From NCBI GenBank assembly GCA_913053655.1, contig CAJXFW010000004.1:1-50635 (forward strand): a stretch of DNA of 50,635 bases, given 5' to 3'. Numbering within the stretch: position 1 is the stretch's first letter; each line of letters opens with the position of its first letter. The stretch is from an uncultured Thiogranum sp. GTDB lineage: Bacteria; Pseudomonadota; Gammaproteobacteria; DSM-19610. The notes beneath the pieces are model-generated. The model saw nothing but the letters and a program-made list of their open reading frames with translations. It made no database searches and had not been told where the DNA came from. Shown piece after piece: positions 25,003 through 34,156 of the stretch. The translations under genes were made by a program, and so were the position numbers.

Positions 25003-25497
25003 ATGAATATTGAGGAACAACAGATCAGGGATCCCGTCTGTAACATGATCGTATCCGCCGATCAAAACGCTATCGATTACCTCGGGATACATTTCGCATT
25101 CTGTTCCCTGCAATGCAAGGAACGTTTTCTGGCCAACCCACATCTCTACATCGGCGCAGCTGAGCATAAATCCCCGAAACAGGAAGGCCGGGAGATTTTA
25201 AAGCGGCGCCATTTCCGTTTAACCGAACCACTACCCGACGAAATGGCCGCACTGGTCGCCGACAGCATACGCGCTATGATGGGTATCAAGAGTATTGATA
25301 TCGATGGTGCCGCTATCGAAGTGACCTATGATCTCCTGCAGGCCACAGCACAACAAATTGAATCGCAGCTTGAATCCGCGGGTGCGGCGCTCGGAAAAGA
25401 CTGGGGACAACGATTACGCCGCGCCTTCGTACACTACACGGAGGAGACCGAAGTGGACAGCATGGAGACAAGCTCGTCCCCGCACCAGCACCATTGA
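25003..25497 (+). CDS. YHS-domain metal-handling protein
   Basis: A 164-residue cytoplasmic protein. The N-terminal YHS domain (about 8-48) has RDPVCNMIV and FCSLQCKERF, with the cysteines known to bind copper or other soft metals in related proteins. A middle region (about 70-125) has an HMA-like alternation (SIRAMMGIKSIDIDGAAIEVTYDLLQATAQQIESQLESAG) but no CxxC. The C-terminus ends HQHH. It parallels the N-terminus of the copper ATPase at 18376. GGGAG precedes the ATG. A role in passing copper within the neighbouring redox group is inferred. The 208 bp downstream contain no gene. Confidence 0.8.
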   Translation: MNIEEQQIRDPVCNMIVSADQNAIDYLGIHFAFCSLQCKERFLANPHLYIGAAEHKSPKQEGREILKRRHFRLTEPLPDEMAALVADSIRAMMGIKSIDIDGAAIEVTYDLLQATAQQIESQLESAGAALGKDWGQRLRRAFVHYTEETEVDSMETSSSPHQHH

Positions 25498-25705
25498 TGA
25501 TGTATTTTAACCGCATGATGGTTAAATCTATATGCGATATAGTGAGAATGACTGGAAGAAATCGAATTCGGCGCAGGAATACAGGAACCTGCAGTTTCAC
25601 TCAGCATGTGAAAATCCGCTCCAGCCCCGTCAAGTCCGCCGGGTAGCAGGACGCTAACAGATCAACCGTGCCATAATGGGGATACCTAACCGGGAGGGCT
25701 GGCCT

Positions 25706-27001
25706 ATGGACGAACATACCCTAACCATTACCGATAACAAAACCGGTCAACAGATCGAGTTACCGGTCAGAAAAGCAACCCAGGGTCCCGATGCAGTCGA
25801 CATCGGCCACTTTTTTCGCGAAATGGGTTACCTGACCTATGATCCGGGTTTTCTATCGACAGCCAGCTGCCATAGCAAGCTGACCTACCTGGATGGCAAG
25901 CAGGGCATGCTCATGTATCGTGGCTATCCGATCGAGCAGCTTGCGGAACACAGCAATTTTATCGAAGTTGCGCACCTCATGATGTACGGCGAGCTTCCGC
26001 AACAGCAGCAGCTTGACAACTTCAGCGATATCATAGTCCACCACAGCATGCTGAACGAAGCGCTTAAAAGCTTTTTTCGTGGCTTCTACCATGATGCACA
26101 CCCGATGGCGATTATGGTCGGCGTCGTGGGCTCATTGTCTGCCTTCTATCACGACTCCACCGATATCTCGAACCCCAGACACCGTGAAATTGCAGCACAT
26201 CGCCTGATTGCCAAGATGCCCAGCATCGCAGCGGCAAGTTACAAGCACTCTATCGGCGAACCCCAGGTCTACCCGGACAATTCCCTGAGCTATGTCGGCA
26301 ACCTGCTGCACATGATGTTTTCCGTGCCGTGCGAACAGTTTCAGGCCGACCCCGTCGCCGAAAAAGCGCTCGACCTGATCTTTATCCTGCATATAGACCA
26401 CGAACAAAATGCCAGTACTTCGACCGTACGACTCGCCGGTAGCTCGGGCGCCAACCCCTTTGCCTGCATTGCCTCCGGTATCGCTGCACTTTGGGGACCG
26501 GCACACGGCGGGGCCAACGAGGCGGTACTCAGTATGCTGGAAAAAATCGGTGACGTGAAAAATATCCCCGGGTATCTGGCACGCGCCAAGGACAGAGATG
26601 ATCCGTTCCGCCTGATGGGCTTCGGACACCGCGTCTACAAGAACTATGATCCGCGTGCGCGCATTATCCGCAAAATGTGTCACGAAGTATTGTCAAAGCT
26701 TGGCAATGACAGCGACCCTCTGTTTGAACTGGCACTGCGTCTGGAAGAAATAGCGCTGAACGACGAGTATTTCATTGAACGGAAACTCTATCCCAACGTC
26801 GATTTCTATTCAGGTCTGATTTACAAAGCCCTGGGAATCCCTACCAACATGTTTACAGTAATGTTCTCCATCGCCCGCACCGTCGGCTGGGTCGCCCAGT
26901 GGATGGAAATGATCAGCGAAAAAAATCAGCGTATCGGTAGGCCGCGGCAATTGTATATAGGACCGACAAAACGGGATTACGTGCCAATCGGTAACCGCTA
27001 G
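25706..27001 (+). CDS. gltA: Citrate synthase, type II
   Basis: It condenses acetyl-CoA with oxaloacetate to citrate in the cytoplasm. 431 residues, the usual length of the hexameric bacterial type. The N-terminal beta-domain ([20 protein letters not shown]) is followed by [21 protein letters not shown], the catalytic [33 protein letters not shown] and the C-terminal QLYIGP. The start at 25706 was chosen because GGGAGGG is placed before it; an upstream in-frame ATG at 25676 would put that motif inside the gene. It stands alone on the plus strand and converges with the TlpA gene after 39 bp. Confidence 0.95.
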   Translation: MDEHTLTITDNKTGQQIELPVRKATQGPDAVDIGHFFREMGYLTYDPGFLSTASCHSKLTYLDGKQGMLMYRGYPIEQLAEHSNFIEVAHLMMYGELPQQQQLDNFSDIIVHHSMLNEALKSFFRGFYHDAHPMAIMVGVVGSLSAFYHDSTDISNPRHREIAAHRLIAKMPSIAAASYKHSIGEPQVYPDNSLSYVGNLLHMMFSVPCEQFQADPVAEKALDLIFILHIDHEQNASTSTVRLAGSSGANPFACIASGIAALWGPAHGGANEAVLSMLEKIGDVKNIPGYLARAKDRDDPFRLMGFGHRVYKNYDPRARIIRKMCHEVLSKLGNDSDPLFELALRLEEIALNDEYFIERKLYPNVDFYSGLIYKALGIPTNMFTVMFSIARTVGWVAQWMEMISEKNQRIGRPRQLYIGPTKRDYVPIGNR

Positions 27002-27040
27002 AACGCTTTCACAACCGACGTGCAGGAGCGGGCGTTGACT

Positions 27041-27571
27041 TTAGGGGTGCACTTGCAGCGCACGAATTTTCTTTAATATCCCGGGGGCGTTCCAGTCCCT
27101 GCCACCGACCGCCCGGTAGACGATTCTTCCCTGCGGATCAATAACGAACGTAGTGGGTAAGCCGCGTACCGGCCAATTCCCTGTCACGACGGACTCCTGG
27201 TCCAGCAGCAGGGGGAACTCAACCGGATAACTGGCCGTAAATTCAAAAATGCTGTCTTCATCCTCACCGACATTAATCGCCAGCATCACAATATCTTCGT
27301 GTTTCAGCTGTTTCCAGGCACGCTCCATCGAGGGCATCTCTTCCCGGCATGGAGGGCACCAGGTGGCCCAGAAATTAAGGATAACCACCTTGCCGCGATA
27401 GGCAGACAGCGTATGTATCGATCCATCCATGTCCTTTAAGGAAAAGTCCGGTGCAGCAGGTCGTTCCGCTATCTCATGCAGCATCTGAGCCGGTTGCCCA
27501 GCGCTTACCGCGTTCAGTGTAAATAAAACGGATAGCACAAGCAGTGCCTGCAATATGAACTTTGGCATCAT
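27041..27571 (-). CDS. TlpA-type thiol:disulfide oxidoreductase
   Basis: A 176-residue periplasmic thioredoxin-fold protein. It has a signal peptide (about 1-24, NAVSAG), the AhpC/TSA-Redoxin fold starting at APDFSLKDMDG, the redox site WATWCPPC (C72, C75) and cis-Pro in RGLPTTFVIDPQG. It reduces disulfides, for example in cytochrome c maturation or copper-centre assembly; the exact client is unknown. Its ATG overlaps the stop of the preceding exported protein (ATGA), so both are probably co-expressed. The copper and cytochrome genes nearby fit the role. Confidence 0.9.
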   Translation of the reverse strand: MMPKFILQALLVLSVLFTLNAVSAGQPAQMLHEIAERPAAPDFSLKDMDGSIHTLSAYRGKVVILNFWATWCPPCREEMPSMERAWKQLKHEDIVMLAINVGEDEDSIFEFTASYPVEFPLLLDQESVVTGNWPVRGLPTTFVIDPQGRIVYRAVGGRDWNAPGILKKIRALQVHP

Positions 27572-28182
27572 GGCTCAGGTTCCGGATGAACATCCCGGGC
27601 GCACTCTACACGCTTCAGGGTTCCATGAAAAACCTGGCCATTCCGCTGCCACGAAAACGCCAGATCAAATACCTGGCCGGGTTGCAGACCGTAACTGGTC
27701 ATCCCCCAGTTGTAATCCCCCGGCGCATATTCCTGCCGCGTCGGCAACAGGGACCACTCAAGGGCAATGGCAGCAGCCCGTGAAACAGGGCTTTTGTGCA
27801 GTTCTTCCTGCCATTTTTTCCGCGTGAGTAATCGGGACTCTTTGTTGTCACCGTGTATCCGCCAATTATCCAGGTCGATAGCAACAGAAGTATCTCCGGA
27901 ATCTGCAATATTCCTGAACATGGACTGGAACACACAACGCTCTGCAATGTGATTCGCATCACCTGCATCAAAACCGCGCGCCATGAAATAAGCGCGTGTC
28001 TGATCAGGCAGCCGCTGGGTAAGCCGAAACAGTACGCCTTCGGATTTCCACTCCCAATAGCGCAGACCCGTTTCAGGAACAGCGCCGGTTGTCACGGGTG
28101 CCTCGCTTGCAACGGCGGCACCTGCAATCAGCTGCAATATGAGAACCGCCCGCTTCGCATAAATTCTATAGACAGGTTTCAT
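27568..28182 (-). CDS. Exported protein of unknown function, partner of TlpA gene
   Basis: A 204-residue protein with a signal peptide (MKPVYRIYAKRAVLILQLIAGAAVASEA). The mature part has two cysteines (ERCVFQ and KRVECARD). It includes RYWEWKSEGVLFRLTQRLPDQTRAYFMARGF and the aromatic segment YNWGMTSYGLQPGQVFDLAFSWQRNG. I do not recognise a named family. Because it overlaps the TlpA gene by 4 bp, it may be a disulfide client or partner (inference). ATG at 28182 is taken rather than a TTG two codons earlier. It diverges from the aminotransferase gene with a 57-bp spacer. Confidence 0.7.
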   Translation of the reverse strand: MKPVYRIYAKRAVLILQLIAGAAVASEAPVTTGAVPETGLRYWEWKSEGVLFRLTQRLPDQTRAYFMARGFDAGDANHIAERCVFQSMFRNIADSGDTSVAIDLDNWRIHGDNKESRLLTRKKWQEELHKSPVSRAAAIALEWSLLPTRQEYAPGDYNWGMTSYGLQPGQVFDLAFSWQRNGQVFHGTLKRVECARDVHPEPEP

Positions 28183-28239
28183 GGCCAATATCGTGTTTTA
28201 ATAGGGCACACAATTCTACCGCTTCGATGGCGTGTCATC

Positions 28240-29367
28240 ATGACTGATAACGAATTTGATCTGGCGGATGACATCTGCTACCTGAATCATGCTGCCGTTT
28301 CTCCCTGGCCCAGGCGCACGGTTGACGCGATAACGCGCTTCGCTGCGGAAAACGGTCGGCTCGGATCCCGCCATTACGAGCGCTGGCTTGCCACCGAGCA
28401 GGCACTGCGCATACAGCTGCAGTCTCTGATCAATGCCTCCAGCAGCGATGAGATCGCACTCCTGAAAAGCACCTCGGAGGCATTGTCTGTGGTCGCCTAT
28501 GGCATGCACTGGACGCCAGGTGACGAAATCATTATCAGCAACCAGGAGTTTCCCTCCAACCGCATTGTCTGGGAATCGCTGCGCACACAAGGTGTCGAAG
28601 TGGTGACGGTTGATATCGACTCTGTTGACGACCCGGAACAGCATATCATCGATGCCATGACACCGCGTACCCGGCTGGTATCGCTCAGTTCCGTACAATA
28701 CGCTTCCGGGCTGGCGCTGGATCTTACCCGGATCGGCGTTGCCTGCCGTCAGCACAAGGTAGCGTTCTGCATCGATGCCATCCAGAGCCTGGGCGTAAAA
28801 CCGCTCGACGTCCAGGCCTGCCACGCGGATTTTGTTATGGCAGACGGTCACAAATGGATGCTGGGACCGGAGGGAATCGCACTGTTCTACTGCCGCAGTG
28901 AATGGCTGCAACGCCTTGACCTGAAACAGTTCGGCTGGCACATGGTGCAGGCCATGGGTGACTATGATCGGCGTGACTGGCAACCGACCGGTACTGCAAG
29001 GCGTTTCGAGTGCGGCAGCCCCAATATGCTGGGTATACACGCCCTGCACACCAGCCTGGCGCTGATTCTTCAGACCGGTATTGAGTCTATATTTAATCTG
29101 GTTTCTTTAAATATTCAGTATCTAATTGATAACATAAAAATATCAGGCGGAGAAATCCTTTCTGAGACGCGGCCGGAAAAGCGCGCAGGAATCATGGCTT
29201 TTCGCCTCAAAGATGAGGATTTAAACGCCAGATACCGGCATTTGCAGGAACATGGCGTCATTTGTGCCCTGCGCGCCGGTGCTATTCGCTTCTCACCCCA
29301 TTTCTACACGCCCCGAGCGGTACTTGAACGCGCCCTCACGCATGCCACAGAACCCTTGAAAAATTAG
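28240..29367 (+). CDS. PLP-dependent class V aminotransferase
   Basis: A fold-type I pyridoxal-phosphate enzyme of 375 residues in the cysteine desulfurase/isopenicillin epimerase-like group. It opens with CYLNHAAVSPWPRRTVDAI. The PLP aspartate D179 is in CIDAIQS, the Schiff-base lysine K205 in ADGHKWMLGPEG, and CGSPNMLGIHAL is the conserved late motif. No mobile active-site cysteine loop like that of IscS/SufS is evident, so the substrate is open. The start at 28240 matches the family opening; upstream in-frame codons run into the divergent gene. A 92-bp spacer follows. Confidence 0.85.
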   Translation: MTDNEFDLADDICYLNHAAVSPWPRRTVDAITRFAAENGRLGSRHYERWLATEQALRIQLQSLINASSSDEIALLKSTSEALSVVAYGMHWTPGDEIIISNQEFPSNRIVWESLRTQGVEVVTVDIDSVDDPEQHIIDAMTPRTRLVSLSSVQYASGLALDLTRIGVACRQHKVAFCIDAIQSLGVKPLDVQACHADFVMADGHKWMLGPEGIALFYCRSEWLQRLDLKQFGWHMVQAMGDYDRRDWQPTGTARRFECGSPNMLGIHALHTSLALILQTGIESIFNLVSLNIQYLIDNIKISGGEILSETRPEKRAGIMAFRLKDEDLNARYRHLQEHGVICALRAGAIRFSPHFYTPRAVLERALTHATEPLKN

Positions 29368-29459
29368 TTATTTCAGCCGGTAGCGGCGTTCTTTCAGGCT
29401 ATTTCCCGATTTGCCGCTACCCTCATACGATACGTCACCTCGATGAACCGAGCAAAAAT

Positions 29460-30398
29460 ATGCTACCGAATCCTGCGGCCTGGTTGGGGAAAAAGATCGT
29501 CTGCTGGCTGACTGTTGACCAGCAGCCGGTCAACCCGCCGCTGTGCGACTTTGAACGTATCCGCTACGAAATCCGCCCCTGCGATGTTGTGCTGGTAGAA
29601 GGCCGCAGCCGCATCTCGGAAATCATTCGCACCATTACCCATAGCTCCTGGTCCCATTCAGCGCTGTACATCGGCCGCCTGCACGACATCGACGACGCGG
29701 AGCTGCGCGAAAAACTCCGCTCCTTCTACGACGGCGATCCTAACGAGCAGCTGATTATCGAGGCCTGGCTCGGCGAAGGCACGGTTGTTAACCCGCTCAG
29801 CAAGTACCGCTATGACACGCTGCGCGTATGCCGACCCACCGGCCTGTCGCGCCAGGATGCCCAGCATATTCTGAAATTCACCCTGCAACACCTCGGCTTC
29901 GACTACGATCTGCGCCAGTTGCTGGACCTGGCGCGCTTCCTGTTCCCCTACAGCATCATCCCGCGCCGCTGGCGTTCCAGCCTGTTTGAACGCAACGCAG
30001 GGTCACCGACGCGCTCGGTATGCTCGTCGATGATTGCCGCCGCCTTCGCCGCGGTGAAATTCCCGGTACTGCCAGTGCTGGAAGAGAAACGCGATGGTAC
30101 CCTGCGCATGATCCCGCGCAATACGCGTCTGTTCACACCACGCGACTTTGATTACTCGCCCTACTTTGACATTATCAAGTGCCCGCATCTGGAATTCGGC
30201 AGACAACCGGATTACCGCGAGCTGCCCTGGGACCGTAAGGGCCGAATATGCAATGATGATGGCGACTGTTACGTGCCCACCATGCAGCCTGAGACACAGG
30301 CAGACATGCAGGTCGACCGGATTCACAACGCGCAGGAACAACAGAACTCCAGTGACGACACCGGAGTCGAACCAGTACCGGTGGAAAAAACCACCTGA
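29460..30398 (+). CDS. YiiX/YebB-like NlpC/P60-superfamily protein
   Basis: A 312-residue protein with a permuted papain-like (YiiX/NlpC-P60) domain. DVVLVEGRSRISEIIRTITHSSWSHSALYIG carries the catalytic-type histidine (SHSALYIG), and SVCSSMIAAAF carries a likely nucleophile cysteine. Relatives cleave amide or ester bonds, and the superfamily includes lipid acyltransferases of the LRAT type. The C-terminal 60 residues are low-complexity and acidic (ETQADMQVDRIHNAQEQQNSSDD). It is 18 bp upstream of the fadE gene and probably in its operon, so a lipid or acyl substrate is thinkable (inference). The ribosome site is weak. Confidence 0.8.
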   Translation: MLPNPAAWLGKKIVCWLTVDQQPVNPPLCDFERIRYEIRPCDVVLVEGRSRISEIIRTITHSSWSHSALYIGRLHDIDDAELREKLRSFYDGDPNEQLIIEAWLGEGTVVNPLSKYRYDTLRVCRPTGLSRQDAQHILKFTLQHLGFDYDLRQLLDLARFLFPYSIIPRRWRSSLFERNAGSPTRSVCSSMIAAAFAAVKFPVLPVLEEKRDGTLRMIPRNTRLFTPRDFDYSPYFDIIKCPHLEFGRQPDYRELPWDRKGRICNDDGDCYVPTMQPETQADMQVDRIHNAQEQQNSSDDTGVEPVPVEKTT

Positions 30399-30416
30399 TC
30401 AGACAGGAGCACTTCA

Positions 30417-32891
30417 ATGGCGACACTTCTGGAACTGACGGCAGTACTCGCGGCGCTTTGGGCGCTGGCAGCCTGGCGTGTACCCGCCTGGGCCTGGTCC
30501 GGTAGCATTGCGCTATACCTGCTCGTCTGGCCCGGCCTGCACGGCACCAGTGCCTGGGCGTTGACCCCGGTCTGGCTGCTCTTCCTTCCTGCCGCGGCGC
30601 TACTGGGTATCCCCGCGTTTCGCCGTAGCGTTATCAGCAGCCCGATGCTGGACATGTTCCGGCGCATGATGCCCAGCGTATCGGACACCGAACGCGAAGC
30701 GCTGGAAGCCGGCAGCACCTGGTGGGAGGCCGAGGTGTTCAGTGGCCGGCCTGACTGGAACAAGCTGCTGCAACTGGATGCGCCCACCCTCAGCGAAGAA
30801 GAACAGGCCTTCGTCGATGGCCCGGTGAACGAACTGTGCCGCATGATCGACGACTGGGAAATCACCGAGCACCTGCACGATCTGCCCGAAGTGGTATGGG
30901 ATTTTCTCAAGCGGGAACGTTTCTTCGGCATGATTATCCCGAAACAGTACGGCGGCCTGGAGTTCTCCGCCTACGGCCATTCCTGCGTGGTGCTGAAAAT
31001 TGCCAGCCGCAGCATTTCAGCAGCCGTCACCACCATGGTCCCCAACTCGCTCGGACCGGCGCAACTGCTGCTGCATTACGGTACCGATGAACAAAAACAA
31101 CATTATCTGCCGCGTCTCGCCTGTGGCGAGGAAATCCCCTGCTTCGCCCTGACCGGGCCTGAAGCCGGCAGCGACGCCGCCGCCATGCCGGATACCGGCG
31201 TGGTATGCCGTCAGCAGTTTGAGGGTGAGGAACGCCTCGGCCTGCGTCTTAACTGGGAAAAACGCTATATAACCCTGGGTCCGGTCGCCACGGTACTGGG
31301 CCTCGCCTTCAAGCTCTTTGACCCCGACCACTTGCTGGGCGCAAAGGAAGAACTCGGGATTACACTGGCGCTGATTCCCACGGATACCCCCGGCGTTGAG
31401 ATCGGCAGTCGCCATTTCCCGTTGAACCAGGCATTCATGAACGGTCCAAACCGCGGTCACGATGTCTTTATCCCGCTGGAGTGGATCATCGGTGGACAGG
31501 CGCGTATCGGCGAAGGCTGGCGCATGTTGATGGAGTGCCTGGCCGACGGACGGTCGATTTCGTTGCCCGCGCTGGGTGCCGGCGGCGGCAAACTGGCAGC
31601 GCGCACAGGTGGCGCCTACGCGGCAGTCCGCAAGCAGTTCAAAACACCGATCGGCAAGTTCGAGGGCGTCTCCGAAGTGCTGGGACGAATCGCCGGCAAC
31701 GCCTATGCCATGGATGCCGCACGCGGTCTGACCACGCTGGCGGTAGACAGCGGCGAAAAACCTTCGGTCGCCTCCGCCATCGTCAAGTACCACCTCACGG
31801 AACGCGTGCGCAAGGTGATGGATGATGCCATGGACATACACGGTGGCCGCGGCATCTGTATGGGACCACACAACTACCTGGGGCGTTTCTACCAGGCCAT
31901 CCCGATCTGCATCACCGTGGAAGGCGCCAATATCCTCACCCGCAGTCTGATCATTTTCGGTCAGGGTGCGATCCGCTGCCATCCCTGGTTGTTGAAAGAA
32001 ATGGAAAGCGCACAGCAACGCGACCTGGTCGGATTTGATCAGGCACTGTTCGGGCACATCAAGCTGCTGACAAGCAACCTGGCACGTGCGGTATTCCACG
32101 GCCTGACGCGCGCCCGTTTCGCCCGCGCACCGGTAGAACGCGAGGAAGCTCGCTACTACCGCCAACTGACCCGCATGAGCGCCATGTTCGCGGTTTCCGC
32201 CGAAGCCGCACTGCTGACGCTGGGTGGCGCCCTGAAACGCAAGGAATCATTGTCCGCGCGTCTCGGCGATGTACTGAGCCAACTGTACATTGCATCCGCC
32301 GCGCTGAAGCGCTTTGCCGACCAGGGTCGTCAACCGGCCGACCGGCCACTGCTGGAATGGGCAGTTCGCGATGCCCTGTACCAGGCTCAGCAGAAACTGT
32401 TCGAGGTTTACGATAACCTGCCCAGTCGCGTCCTGGGCCGGACACTGAAATGGATACTGTTCCCCTATGGCGCCAGCTATCGCACACCCGACGATGCGCT
32501 GCTGCACCGTGCCGCCAACGCCATACTCCGTTGGGGCGGTACGCGCGAACGTCTTACCGAAGGACTGTTCATTCCGGACGAAGATCACGAACCACTCGCG
32601 CAACTGGAACACGCCTTTGAGAAAGCGACCGCCGCACTACCCATACTTTCGCACTTGCGAAAAGCCATGCACAGTGGTCAACTTGCATCCGGAGATCCCG
32701 AACACTGCCTGGTCGAGGCAGTTGCCGCCGGCGTGATCGATGAACGTGAAGCGGCGCAGGTCCGCGCCGCCACCGCGGCAAGACAACGGGTCATCGGTGT
32801 CGATGAGTTCCCCGCCGACTACTGGAAGGAGAAGAACAGTTCATGGCAGCGCAACCCAATCCCCTCGCAGCAGGCCGGCCAGTCTTCGTAG
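30417..32891 (+). CDS. fadE: Acyl-CoA dehydrogenase FadE
   Basis: An FAD enzyme that makes the 2-enoyl-CoA in the first step of fatty acid beta-oxidation. 824 residues, near the 814 of E. coli FadE. The N-terminus has two or three hydrophobic segments (ALWALAAWRVPAWAWSGSIALYLLVW, WLLFLPAAALLGI), so it is membrane-associated. The dehydrogenase core has FFGMIIPKQYGG, CFALTGPEAGSDAA, ITLGPVA, MDIHGGRGICMGPHNYLGR and IPICITVEGANILTRSLIIFGQGA. The C-terminal extension of FadE is present. AGGAGC precedes the ATG. Its end overlaps the thiolase gene by 49 bp. Confidence 0.93.
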   Translation: MATLLELTAVLAALWALAAWRVPAWAWSGSIALYLLVWPGLHGTSAWALTPVWLLFLPAAALLGIPAFRRSVISSPMLDMFRRMMPSVSDTEREALEAGSTWWEAEVFSGRPDWNKLLQLDAPTLSEEEQAFVDGPVNELCRMIDDWEITEHLHDLPEVVWDFLKRERFFGMIIPKQYGGLEFSAYGHSCVVLKIASRSISAAVTTMVPNSLGPAQLLLHYGTDEQKQHYLPRLACGEEIPCFALTGPEAGSDAAAMPDTGVVCRQQFEGEERLGLRLNWEKRYITLGPVATVLGLAFKLFDPDHLLGAKEELGITLALIPTDTPGVEIGSRHFPLNQAFMNGPNRGHDVFIPLEWIIGGQARIGEGWRMLMECLADGRSISLPALGAGGGKLAARTGGAYAAVRKQFKTPIGKFEGVSEVLGRIAGNAYAMDAARGLTTLAVDSGEKPSVASAIVKYHLTERVRKVMDDAMDIHGGRGICMGPHNYLGRFYQAIPICITVEGANILTRSLIIFGQGAIRCHPWLLKEMESAQQRDLVGFDQALFGHIKLLTSNLARAVFHGLTRARFARAPVEREEARYYRQLTRMSAMFAVSAEAALLTLGGALKRKESLSARLGDVLSQLYIASAALKRFADQGRQPADRPLLEWAVRDALYQAQQKLFEVYDNLPSRVLGRTLKWILFPYGASYRTPDDALLHRAANAILRWGGTRERLTEGLFIPDEDHEPLAQLEHAFEKATAALPILSHLRKAMHSGQLASGDPEHCLVEAVAAGVIDEREAAQVRAATAARQRVIGVDEFPADYWKEKNSSWQRNPIPSQQAGQSS

Positions 32892-34156
32892 TTGACGGCA
32901 GCCGCTCACCGTTTCTGCGCGCCCGTGGTCGACCCGGACCCTTGCATGCCTCCGATCTGTCATTTCAGGCCGGGCGCGCCCTGCTCTACCGTCAACCGTT
33001 CTCAGCGCAGGACTTCGATCAGGTCATATTGGGCTGCGTTATGCCCGGCCCGCAGGAAGTCAACATTGCGCGTGTAGTCGCACTGCGCCTGGGCTGTGGT
33101 GACCGGGTTCCAGCCTGGACGGTGCAGCGCAACTGCGCCTCTGGCCTACAGGCACTGGACTGCGCTGCACAGGATATCGCCGGCGGCCGTTCGGAACTGG
33201 TGCTGGCCGGTGGTGCCGAGGCCATGAGTCACGCACCCCTGCTTTTCGGCAGCGCGATGGTCAACTGGTTAAGCGCATTCAGCAGCGCCCGCACTGCGGG
33301 CGCCAGACTCAAAGCCGCGGCGGCATTCAGACCCGCGTTTCTCAAACCCGTGATCGGCCTGCTGTGTGGTCTGACTGATCCGATCGTCGGCCTCAACATG
33401 GGCCAGACAGCGGAAATCCTCGCTCACCGTTTTGACATTGACCGCGCGATGATGGACAACTACGCGTTACGCAGTCACCAGCGCCTGGACCACGCGCAGC
33501 AAAACGGGCATCTCGATGAAATTGAGGTCGTTTACGACTCAAAAGGCCACTACTACCCCGCCGACGACGGTGTGCGTGCTGACAGCAGTATAGAAAAACT
33601 GGCAAAACTGAAGCCGGTATTTGACCGTCCGTTTGGCAAAGTGACCGCCGGTAACAGCGCCCAGATTACCGATGGTGCCGCCTGGCTGGTACTGGCTTCT
33701 GAAGCGGCGGTAAAAAAATACGCGCTACCCGTGCTCGGCAGGATTGTCGACACCCAGTGGGCCGGCCTGGACCCAAGCCAGATGGGTCTGGGCCCGGTAT
33801 ACGCCATGGCACCCATGCTGAAACGTAATGGGCTGAACAGTGGCGATATCGATAACTGGGAAATTAACGAAGCCTTCGCCACGCAGGTACAGGCGTGCCT
33901 GAGCGCCTGGCAGGATGAACACTTCTGCAAGGATGAACTGGGGCTGGACAGCGCTTTCGACCCGATTGATGAAGAACGCCTGAATATCGATGGCGGAGGT
34001 ATAGCCATCGGTCATCCGGTCGGCGCCAGCGGTGCCCGTATCGTATTGCACGCGTTAAAAACCTTGCAACGCACCCAACAGAAACGCGCCGTTGCCAGCC
34101 TCTGCATCGGTGGCGGCCAGGGTGGCGCCATGCTGGTGGAAAGGGTGGACGCCTGA
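32843..34156 (+). CDS. fadI: Acetyl-CoA C-acyltransferase (thiolase, FadI-type)
   Basis: It cleaves 3-ketoacyl-CoA to acetyl-CoA and a shortened acyl-CoA. 437 residues, as in FadI rather than the shorter FadA. The nucleophilic cysteine C98 is in RNCASGLQALD; the second half has NEAFATQ, GHPVGASGARI and the catalytic CIGGGQGGAM near the C-terminus. The ribosome site AAGGAGAAG and the ATG lie inside the fadE 3' end (49-bp overlap), and the stop shares a base with the next ATG (TGATGG). This close packing implies coupled translation with the multifunctional protein, its expected complex partner. Confidence 0.93.
   Translation: MAAQPNPLAAGRPVFVVDGSRSPFLRARGRPGPLHASDLSFQAGRALLYRQPFSAQDFDQVILGCVMPGPQEVNIARVVALRLGCGDRVPAWTVQRNCASGLQALDCAAQDIAGGRSELVLAGGAEAMSHAPLLFGSAMVNWLSAFSSARTAGARLKAAAAFRPAFLKPVIGLLCGLTDPIVGLNMGQTAEILAHRFDIDRAMMDNYALRSHQRLDHAQQNGHLDEIEVVYDSKGHYYPADDGVRADSSIEKLAKLKPVFDRPFGKVTAGNSAQITDGAAWLVLASEAAVKKYALPVLGRIVDTQWAGLDPSQMGLGPVYAMAPMLKRNGLNSGDIDNWEINEAFATQVQACLSAWQDEHFCKDELGLDSAFDPIDEERLNIDGGGIAIGHPVGASGARIVLHALKTLQRTQQKRAVASLCIGGGQGGAMLVERVDA

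Noticed and set aside
25498-25705. tRNA or small RNA gene before citrate synthase
   Set aside because: I looked for cloverleaf arms and a TTCGAATC-type T-arm and found none; only the citrate synthase leader is supported.
31017-32165. Long minus-strand frame of 382 codons inside fadE
   Set aside because: It is antisense to the conserved FadE core and has no start context or family signature.
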